Shown one piece after another: positions 23,101 through 32,872 of a stretch of DNA of 64,000 bases. Origin of the DNA: Ulota crispa (taxonomy: Eukaryota > Streptophyta > Bryopsida > Orthotrichales > Orthotrichaceae). The stretch spans positions 2,420,501 through 2,484,500 of the forward strand of contig OY987244.1 of assembly GCA_963920765.1 (NCBI GenBank). Reading direction: 5' to 3'. Both the position numbers and the translations under genes were made by a program. Position 1 is the first letter of the stretch, and each line of letters starts with the position of its first letter. The notes under the pieces are model-generated. The model was not told the origin of the DNA. It was given only the letters and a program-made list of their open reading frames with translations, and ran no database searches.

Positions 23101-24290
23101 CATCCGAGGAAATGCTTAGAGTGGAACTGAGCCGGGGGATTGGCGATTGGTGATCGAGACGGAGGCAGTGACATGATTTGTTAGCAGGTCCGCTAGTGAG
23201 CCGACTACCTTATGAATGTTTGTGGAAACCTAAATTTGTCGAAGGATGCGTGTTCGGTAATCGGTGGAAGCGAGGTTTAGATATATTATGAGCTTAGCGT
23301 CCTGTCGACGCAAAGATCGAGACGGAAGCATTGACATGATTTGTTAGCAGGTCTGGTAATTAGTGAACCGTCTGCCTTATGAATGTTTATGGAAACCTAA
23401 ATTTGTAGAAAGATGCATATTCTGTAATCAATGGAAGTGAGGTTTAGATATGTTGTGAGCTTAGCGTCCTGTCGACGTAGTCGTTTCGAGTAGGCGCTGT
23501 CTTTATGAGTCGAGGAAATGCTTAGAGTGGAACTGAGCCGGGGGAATTGGCGAGTGGTGCTCGAGACGGAAGCATTGACATGATTTGTAAGCAGGTCCGG
23601 TTAGTGAGCCGGCTACCTCACGAATGTTTGTGGAAACCTAAATTTGCCGCAAAGGATGCATGTCCTGTAATCAGTGGAAGCGAGGTTTAGATATATTGTG
23701 AGCTTAGCGTCCTGTCGACGCCTTTGTTTCGAGTAGGCGCTATCTTCACTATTGGAGGAAATGCTTAGAGTGGAACTGAGCCGGAGGAATTGGCGAGTGG
23801 TGATCGAGATGGAAGCATTGACATGATTTGTTAGCAGGTCCGGTTAGTAAGCCATCTACTTTATGAATGTTTGTGGAAACGTAAATTTGCCGCAAAGGAT
23901 GCACGTTCTGTAATCAGTGGAAGCGAGGTTTAGATATGTTGTGAGCTTAATTAGCGTCCTGTCGACGCATTCGTTTTGAGTAGGCGCAGGTGCATGCGAG
24001 TTGGAATTTTATACACACTGAGCTGCGAGAATTGCACTAACTTAGCTCTTCCGCATTAGGGATCGATTGAGCCTTGAGGTCCAGTTAGTGAGCCGGCTAC
24101 CTATTGAATGTTTGTGGAACCTAAATTTGCCGAAGGATGCATGTTCGGTAATCATTGGAAGCAAGATTTCGATATGTGATGAGCTTAGCGTCCTCTTGTC
24201 CAATTCGTTTAGGTGCCAGGTGGATGTGAGTTGGAATTTTATACACCCTAAGCTGCGAGAATTGCACTAGCTCTTTCGCATTAGAAAACG
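23100..24290. repeat. Tandem array, ~243-bp unit, about five copies
   Basis: Conserved blocks recur in order: GAGGAAATGCTTAGAGTGGA, GACATGATTTGTTAGCAGGT, GAATGTTTGTGGAAACCTAA, and GAGCTTAGCGTCCTGTCGAC. The second block falls at about 23170, 23334, 23578 and 23820, with a degenerate fifth unit from about 24075. Spacing is about 164, 244, 242 and 250 bp; the second unit lacks its first third. A separate pair (GAGTTGGAATTTTATACAC) at about 23999 and 24229 shows that the last units carry extra sequence. No frame stays open through the array. It ends 130 bp before the TMEM65 start codon, so it is in that gene's promoter or leader. Confidence 0.88.
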
Positions 24291-24416
24291 ATGGAGCTTT
24301 GGTCATATATTAATTTAGATGAATTTTGGAAGTGCAAGTGCTACCAGTATATAATTTCGAAGTGGTATCCATTGCAGATTTGCCCTGCCAGTTGCCACGA
24401 GTAGCAAGCATTGGCT

Positions 24417-27400
24417 ATGGCGTCGAGCTACAGCAGCCTACTGTGGCCATTAGAAAAGTTGTGGCCATCTGGTACTTTCAATTTGCAGAAATGTGTGCAC
24501 GGGAGTGTGTCTCAAAGGCTGAGCATCGTGTGCCATAGTCGTGGGAAGGGAGGAACTGAACATGAAAGGACGAAATTGAACAATGCTTCCTTGCAAATGC
24601 GATTGCTGCTGGAAAGTGAGGGTTTGTTGGCAACGGAAGCAGCTTATTCTTTAGTGAACACTATGAACTCTGAAGGTCGTGCTATTCTTATTTCTGCCTT
24701 GTTTCCGGGTAAGTAGTACTGTTATTTTCTCTACAAAATAGTACAAGCTTTTTTTATCTGATCGTTTGAAGAAATTTTGAGTCGAAATCTCAGGGATCCA
24801 CGTACTGTTCATGAACATTGGTTGAAATTTGGTTTTGTTTAGGCTTTGAAATGCTCCACGCTGAGGCTTGAATATTGTGCAGTATGAAATTCTGACCCTC
24901 GATCTTATGAGCAGCTACCCAGCAAGCAATGGATTACTTTGAGCAGGCAGATGCAAATGCAGATGGGATTGTGGACGCTGCAGAGTTTGCTACTTTTGTT
25001 GAAGCGCAAGCTCATTTCTTTGAAGATTCAAACAAGCCGTTGACAAGTGATCAACTCTATCATTTGGGGACCCGTGCTGCTATTGGTAAGTTGCTTGCTT
25101 ATTAGAGGTGGTAAAGTAAGTGTAACCAAAACAAATACTATACTTTAAAAATGAGCACCATGTACCACTTCTATACATTGAAAAGTCGTAATTATTTGAG
25201 GTACTTGTGTTAGTTTATGGTTGGATGCCGGTTTTGGGCATGCTTACTTTGTAGTTTACGCTTGTGTTTGCATACATTACAATGTCAAGTTTTAGTTGGG
25301 AGAGGATTACAACTCATAGCCCTCTACTTTAACCCCTAAATGCCCAAGGCATCCAATTTGGGTGTTTCCAAAACTTTGAAGGTGCATGAAATTTTATCAA
25401 ATCACTATTTTTAGTATCTTCTTTTTAGTACAAGTTTGTTTTGAAGTCTATTTACCACATCAAAAATCTGATTTTCAAAATGAATGTTGATAATTTTTCT
25501 ACTCAAGATTTTTTACAAGGGTGTCCCCTGCAATCTTGAGTTTTCTAGTGTTGGAAGATCTTGAAAATGGGCCTCAAATACACTAGAGCTTGGAGAGAAT
25601 TCCACATTAGAAATCCATTAAAAAAATATAGGAGTAGATTTTAAAAACCGTAAATTTATTAAAGTTAGACATGTAATGACCTTAAACCTCATATTTTTTT
25701 GGTGACCAACTTTTAGATTTGACATGTAAAATGAGGATTGGAAGACTTCAAGTCACTTTTGCAGTTTTAACACCTTGAGGTTCAAACATTATAATCTTTC
25801 AAACTATAAGTGATATTGTTGTGTTTTCTTTTTCTATGTAATCTCTAACATGTTCAGTTTAAATTTGTACCGTTACAATATAAAAAAACTTGACGAAATT
25901 TATGAAAAGTTTGGTTGATTGTTCAGTTTCTTGAAAATGCCAAGAAATTCAGAAAGGCCTTGGGCATTTAGGGGTTAATCTCTTCATTATGAGCCCGTAG
26001 ATCAACTAAATAATCCAGATATGGTATTTCTCGGTTCAGAAAGACGACTTGACTTTGTGTTTTATAGCTTTCTTGAGTTTCCTACCTCCTGATGGTTATC
26101 AAGTCCCTTACCTCATGTTATATGCTTTACTGATATCTTTCTTTTTTTTAAGTATCAAATGCTCAGGGATTTAAGAGTTTATCCACAGCAGAATATTCAT
26201 TGCTGTTTAAGCAGTACACCGCTAGCTAGTGTGCTCAACCAACCCTTTTCTAGGGTACCGATACTCCAAATTCCCTAGAAATTTTTACTATTCGGAAGGA
26301 AATATCTCAACATTGTTAGAGTGGTTTCTTGAAACAGTTGTGCAACTGGAGATTTGTTTTTGTACCCGCTATTTATGTTTATCACTGAATTTTCAATCTT
26401 TGGATGGTACGTTGCAGGAATGATCGGCTTTGGGTTCACAGGTATTGCAATTATCTGCATCTTGTTCAATAAAATCTCCCTTCGTGCAATATCATCATCT
26501 TTGGTAATGCAATACATTTGAGAGTTAATTTATCTTAAACCCATCGGCAAACTCTAAGCATTGTTCTCCGTGCGACTTGTGCAGACAATGCGATCATGAT
26601 TCTTGCTGGGGATGTGATTCAAAACACTATTGGATTGACACTCGGCCTTTCCACACTTATGGTGCGATTTTTATGTCACATACCATGTTGATCATGTCGA
26701 TCTGCTTCAACCCTACGCACTTGTTATAACATTCTTTACAGAAATTTGCTATCAATAACGCCAAGTTGAAGTTTCAAGGAACTATATGACTCTCTCATTG
26801 GGCTGGTTAGAAGTTTATAATCCATGACCTATATGTTTCATGTGAGCCTTTGATCAGCCAAAAAGTACATATTTTGGATTTCAAGATTCAGTAAAAATAA
26901 CCTGACATTATGTTTAACAGTCCTCTGGAGCCTCTCGTTTCTTGAAGGTTATCTTGTCCGTAGAGAATTTATTGCATTCTTCTGATGACGGGATTTTGAA
27001 AACTTACATTCGATGTCTGGATCATGCTGTCCAAATGCACCTTGCTAACTTTGTGTTGGCATTGGGATAGTCTGCAGGCTTAGGAAATGCAATTGCAGAC
27101 TTGATAGGAACAGCATTCCGGGGTTACATAGAACGTATAACTGGAAAATTCATGCCAGAAGTGAAAATTACCTCTCGCCAGCTCGAGTCCAAGGAGGCCT
27201 GGTGGGCTGAAACTGTGGGCGCATCTGCAGGTACTTTCTCTTGGCATTTATCCCTTGTTTGAATGGAGTTTAGTTCTTCCCTTAAAGGACCATGACGCAC
27301 AAATCGGGCATGTTACTAAGCGATTTAAATGAGAGGTTCACCTTAGAGCACTACTCTCCTAATTGCAACACAAAGTCCACTATAGTTTAAATCCTGAATC

Positions 27401-28215
27401 TAAGGTTGTCATTTTTTTATATCCTCATACCGTAAATCTCATAAGTATTACGGAGTACTATTATGTGGCACTATTATGTACACCGTGGTGATTTTCTTGT
27501 TAGGCTTTACATCATATTTTGGACTAAGAAATGCACTGTTCTTCATTAATTCTAGTGATTTAATCTTTGATCCCATCTGAATCATACTCTTCATAGTATG
27601 ACCGATTGAATTGGTTACTGTTTCTCCACAAATGATTTACCCTTTTTACACCCAAACCCCTTTTTGATCTTATATTCTTGTACAATTATTTGATTTACCT
27701 CAATTTCATCAAATTGGTCACTAAGAAAAACCTGTCTTTAAGGATTCAACCACTACCATGGATGAGTGAGGAATTATTTGGACAAAACATCACTCTGTTG
27801 ATCATCTAGAACATGAATTATAGAGCGCTCAGGGGTTAAATTGAAAATTGCATTTCCTGATGCAGGTGTCACCTTGGGTTGCCTAATGGGATTGGCTCCA
27901 CTACTAATTCTCCACCAGAAACACGACCCAGCAGCACCTGCCACTTCTGTGATTGCTGCTGCTGCAGGAAAGGGTCTCCTGAGAGGCAATCCTTCACAAT
28001 CTCAAGACACAGTTATACTCTGTTCACAACCTGCAGGTGTTGGGAATAACGGTGAGAATACGTTTGCCACCATATCCGCAGTTGCAGCTCCTTGCAAACA
28101 TCCTGGTATGGCTCAAAATGTTGGAGGTTCAGTGTTCATTCTGATGGTAACTACTGCCATGGCTGTGAAGCGAGTTCAAATGTTCATGAAGAGCCGGAGA
28201 AAGTTGGATCAATAG
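24417..28215 (+). CDS. TMEM65-domain membrane protein with an EF-hand
   Basis: Six exons give 357 residues: 24417-24708, 24915-25085, 26418-26441 (a 24-base microexon), 26585-26661, 27071-27230 and 27866-28215; every junction keeps frame. Residues 1-45 are Ser/basic and poor in acids (MASSYSSLL...), resembling an organelle transit peptide. Residues 110-121 form a full EF-hand loop, D-A-N-A-D-G-I-V-D-A-A-E. The TMEM65 core follows at about 155-255: GMIGFGFTDNAIMILAGD, then LGNAIADLIGT, then GVTLGCLMGLAPLLIL. A low-complexity linker and a further hydrophobic segment (SVFILMVTTAMAV) end in a basic tail. Human TMEM65 is a mitochondrial inner-membrane protein tied to sodium-dependent calcium efflux. 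I infer a calcium-responsive organelle membrane protein; plastid and mitochondrion are both possible. The start is the first ATG in good context (GCTATGGCG). Introns 2 and 5 carry piggyBac-like sequence. Confidence 0.88.
25333..25974. mobile_element. piggyBac-like element (copy B-f) in TMEM65 intron 2
   Basis: Ends CCCCTAAATGCCCAAGG and CCTTGGGCATTTAGGGG form a perfect 17-bp TIR. TTAA lies on both sides (25329-25332, 25975-25978). At 642 bp it is the cleanest example of the family in the window. It shares its termini with copy B-i (50130-51032). No transposase frame. Confidence 0.88.
27821..27839. mobile_element. Lone right end of a piggyBac-like MITE beside a splice acceptor
   Basis: AGAGCGCTCAGGGG followed by TTAA (27836-27839) matches the right terminus of the CCCCTGAGCG subfamily. 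I could not find a matching left end in the intron, so it is a truncated or decayed copy (B-g). It lies about 25 bases before the acceptor of the last TMEM65 exon, so the pyrimidine tract of that acceptor is immediately next to transposon DNA. Confidence 0.55.
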
Positions 28216-28889
28216 AAGTACGCTTTCACGACCAAACCGCTTTATTACAGAATCGCTTTTGGAGATTTGTTATTGTAATCATAGCTTTCTCGGACAGAGT
28301 ACTATTAATTCGGAATCTTTTTATTGTACTTTTATTGTGCATAAGATAGGGTGAGGTTTTGTGAAGTAAATTTCATTGACAGCCTTGATCGCATGTTTGT
28401 GAACTCTGATTTTTGTTTCCAAAGTCTGTTCTTTGCGTGTTTGTTGATTCTGATTTCTTTTTCTTGGTACTCATAGCTTAATTGCAGCTGAAATTAGGTG
28501 AATTCAATGGATGGCATTTGAATCTTTTTATGCAAATGTTATAAGAGATTGACGTCCATTTTATAAGTTTTCCACATTGATAGGTTTTCCACATTTGTGC
28601 CTTACTTGCAATGTAGTAGTGAACATTGTGCAATGAGTGTCTATTTTGTATATGCTTTCGGGCACATGCTTGGAATCAGCTCATCTTACTCTAAAGATGT
28701 CTTATTTTGTCTTATCTTACCTCGACATTTTATGAACACTTCTATGTTCTCCATTCTTTTTGTACCAACCTTTATTCTTTTCTTTTTTGGCAAGACCACT
28801 ACTAGAAAGGAGCAGTGGAGCACTTTGTGGTACTTTGTCCACTATAAAGAAATATGAAAGGACCTTGTGTAAGCTTTGATATAAGGTAT

Positions 28890-31760
28890 TTCAATTAGTG
28901 CACCTCCCACTGATAATGCCAACTTGCTCTAATTCAAGAAACAAGTGAATTGGAAAGGCACATTGATAAAGTAATTCACATCAATTTAAGCTAAAAAACA
29001 ATTTTCATCAATTTAAAAGTAGGTTGATATAATATGTTATGGGCTTTAGTGTTTATATGCTATCTCAAATATTTTGATTTTTAGTAAGTGCTCAAAATTT
29101 TGAGAAGACTTTACAAGCACTTATTTTCAAATAAAGAGTTTGTGGAGAATGCACCACTACACAAGTTTTGATACCAAGTTGCTACCTAAGGGGTAGCAAA
29201 TACTAGTTGACAAATAAAAATGGAAAGCATGTCACATTTGACAAAATTCACACAATATTAGTGTGAAAAGGTTAAGTGCTATTCAAATCTTGCACTAATC
29301 AAAGTAACTTGTGAAGCAAAAATCTACAAGTGTCTCACATGCATTTGTTATGTTTAGATTGTTTTAAATGTGTTAGTGCTCTATGTACTTGCTATTTGTT
29401 AGTTTCCAATACAAATTGTTTGTAGATTTCAAATTTTATTCTAGTCCTTTAATTTGGACAATTGCCAAACACAAAAGGTAAATACCATTTTTTTGGTGTT
29501 AGAATTTAAATAGGAAGTGCAATTTGGAAGTTTAAAGGCCATAAAAAGTCCTTTTTTTGTAGCTCCCAACAAAATTATCATTGTTGTTTTTTTGGAGAAA
29601 TTATTCACTTGAAAAAAAATTAGGATTTTCTTAATCTTATGGCTAGGATACACATTTGATGAATTTTACATTACAACATTTTGATTATTGGGTGTTGCAA
29701 GAAACACTTCACAGTTTTGTCTCAAACACCCTTAAAACTAGTAGTACTATGTAGTACTATGAGCTTTTGAAATAATTTTAAAAAAATAAAAATAAAATAT
29801 AGACAATTTGTAAAGCACTTAAAATAGCATAATCATGAAAATTGAGACCTAGAAAAAATTTATTCTAAAAATTATGCACAAAACAAAATCACCAACAAAA
29901 GGCCAATCTCTTTCTTGCTTTTTAGAAAATATTAAAATAATTCAAAAAAATAAAATAAAAACTGGCCATTTGAGAACCCATTAAACACATTCACATGGAA
30001 CAATTGCTTTGCTAAGGAATTTCTTTATATTTTGCCAACAAAGGGAGATAGGATGCCCACTTTGAGACAATGTAGATGTCATGGAATTTATAATTTTGCA
30101 AAACCCTTCTACAAATGCATGTAAGCATGCTCCACAAACAATATCCCTGATTTATAGCCCTAGAAAAGCTTTTTTGGACCCAAAATAGTACTAAAACCCC
30201 CAAAATGGCCAAGGTAGACACCTATTTGGGGGCTATTCAAAAATAGTAAAATAAATTTTAAAAAACCGCAAAAATTACGGAAGGTTTGTAATTATGACAT
30301 GTGCCTTTCCCTAAAATTTCAGCTCAAAAGAACTTGTTGCGCAAAAGTTACAAGCCAAAAAGCACTTGCAGGAGGTGAAGTGGACAAAAAATAGTACAAA
30401 TATTTCTTGCAATCACCCTATTGCAGATTGTAAGACACAATTTCTTTTTCTTTTCTCTATTGACATGTTTTGCTACCTTCCATGGAGTGTTATAGATGAT
30501 TCCTTTTTATTCATGAAAATGTAGTGGTAAATACTCTTGGTCATGTAAGCTATTCAATTCAAAGATACAAGTATAAAATCCTTTGAAAATAAAGTGTATG
30601 TGGTAATTTTGATTTTTTCAATTTTGCTTTGCTAGAATACAATTCTTTGAAAAAATGTGGAAACTGGGAAAAAGGAATTATGTTCTCTAGTAGACAAAAT
30701 TTCTCTCAGTTACTTAGCCCTTCTTAGATTTGAAGTAATAAATACTTATGAAGTGAGGATGCATGCACTTGCATTTCATAAAAAAGGAAGGTGCTACATC
30801 CATGTTTTACAAATTCACGGAAATATCTACATGACTCAATTGAGGAGTCAAGTTATACTTCTGGTGGATAATTTGGAAAAGTGTTTGAATCGTTGTCAAA
30901 CCAATATACTTTAGTGGGATTTTTCTGTACCGTTATTAATTACTTTATTAAATTTAAGAGGTCTTTGGTACTTTGCCAGCCATCCAAATTTGTATTGGTT
31001 CTTGTGCTAGTTAATCAGTAATTTACTATAGAATTTTCAAGATAATCTTGTAAAAGTAGTTACAATCAGCAAACTAATTATGGGTTTGAGCAATATACAC
31101 TAATCTTTTTTGTACAAAAAGAGATTTTTCTACAAGGATAATATTAATTGAAGATATTCTAAGTACCCATAAAATTCAAGTATAAATAGCACAACATCTC
31201 AAAGCTGCCATAAGGAATTTCATCCAAAATTATCAAGATTCATGTAGCAATTAGAAAATTATGTTTATAGGAAAAAACATCAATAGAAAGCTTAAATGGA
31301 TTCATTAGAATGTAGAGAATTATGTAAAAGGTGGAAGAAGAATTAAATAGTTAAATGGAACTACTTCATTTTGGTTAGGGTAATATTCCAAATAGTGCAA
31401 AATCTTTTCACACTACTTTGGATGACTTTTTTCTAGTTAGTGTGAAAATGTGGCATGCCTCCCACTTGTGTTCTCCAACTAGGATTTTGGGCACAATTTT
31501 TGACGCCCCTCAAGTAGCAACTTGACATCGTAGCTAGTGTAGTGATGCATCTTGTATGCACTCTCTATTTGAGAATAAGTGCTTGCAAACTCTCCTCAAA
31601 ATTTTGAACACCTAAGCCACACTATTTGAGATATCATATAAATACTACAATCCACTATGTACTATATCAACCTAAACTTAAATTGATAATAAATTTTATT
31701 AGCCTAAATCAATGCAAATGACTTTATTAGTCTACCTCCGAGGTTCAATTATTTTTTAAA
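28890..31760. repeat. 2.8-kb inverted-repeat element with arms of over 300 bp
   Basis: The arm at about 28985-29310 (CACTTATTTTCAAATAAAGAG; CACCACTACACAAG; CCAAGTTGCTACCTAAGGGG; AGTGTGAAAAGG) returns as a diverged reverse complement at about 31375-31700. The 2-kb middle is AT-rich without a convincing gene. The layout fits a foldback or large non-autonomous DNA transposon. Divergence between the arms makes it older than the Mutator-like copies. The outer ends and target duplication are not resolved. Confidence 0.65.
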
Positions 31761-32730
31761 TTAGTGCAATTTAGCATTGTTAGTGCAAGGCACACCAATT
31801 AAAATAAAGTGTGCAGTAATTGTTCCCCTACTAACAAACAATAACTTCAAATACTTGTAAAATGCTACAATACAAGCTGTATGTCTACATGTTCATTCTT
31901 AATACTTGGATAGAACCGAAAAAATCATTACATAAAATTACAGATTACTATAAAATGAAATAACTTTTTTCCAAATTCAAATATTGGTTTTTGTACCAAC
32001 CTTTTGAATGGATTGATTCAAACTTATTTATTTGTTTTTGGATGAATAGTGATGAATGACTCCATCCCATTGATATTTTTCAATGGTACCATGTTATTGA
32101 TCTTCTATAAATTAATTAATTATTCCATAATTATGTATCTAAGTGATATCTTTTCAACCCTCTCTTACTACTTTTACTCTTTATTTATTAAAAGAAAGAT
32201 GATATATGAAACCCCTAGGAGAGAGTACATCCCTATTGGGATTCAACAACACAACATCCAAATCTCATGTGTCACTCTTGCACCTCAAACCAATTAATAT
32301 GCTATAAGAAGAAATTCCAACTGAGGCAGGATGATTTTGACAAGTTATAAATTAATCATGGGCATAAGGGGTCCAAGTGGGATTTCATGTAAACATCAAG
32401 GGATCCTTTTAGCAATCTATTTCTCAATTTCTTTCTTAATTTTACTTTAAGCAATACTTTTACTTTTTCCCAATACTATATTTATGATCATCAAAACCAA
32501 CTACAAATGCTACAAATGCTACAAGTTCTCTCAAAAGTATTTAAACCAAGTCCTTATCACAACACATAGCATTCGCACTTACAATCAATTATCAAAATAT
32601 AATAACTTACAGTCAATGAACCAGCACAAGAAAGTGCAATTCCGATGGCTTAAAACGTGACATACAAGCAACACAACAAGGCACTTCTAGAACCTTCACA
32701 CTATCACTAATTACCCACCCACACTATTTA
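31761..32730. other. AT-rich intergenic stretch upstream of eIF2-beta, no gene seen
   Basis: Low-complexity AT-rich DNA. Nothing recognised besides the promoter elements listed next. Confidence 0.5.
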
Positions 32731-32733
32731 GGC

Positions 32734-32763
32734 AAATTATATACTGGAAGGCGATTAGGGTTT
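32734..32763 (+). promoter_or_regulatory. Putative TATA box and telo-box of eIF2-beta
   Basis: TTATATACTGG near 32737 is TATA-like. TTAGGGTTT at 32755-32763 is the reverse complement of the plant telo-box AAACCCTAA, a known element of promoters and leaders of translation-machinery genes. The start codon is 110 bp downstream, a normal plant leader length. Confidence 0.45.
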
Positions 32764-32872
32764 GGCGCTCTTCGACGTTCCCTTTTGATTTCGCGTTGCA
32801 TTCACAGTCCTTCCTCTTTTCCATTTTGCTTTGTCGTCCGCTCGAGAGGGCGCCCTTCGTCGTTTTCAAACC

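Noticed and set aside
26159-26230. Exon-like stretch after a TCAG (GGATTTAAGAGTTTATCC...) in TMEM65 intron 2
   Set aside because: It reaches an in-frame stop from the preceding exon, while the microexon at 26418 joins perfectly and restores the family motif.
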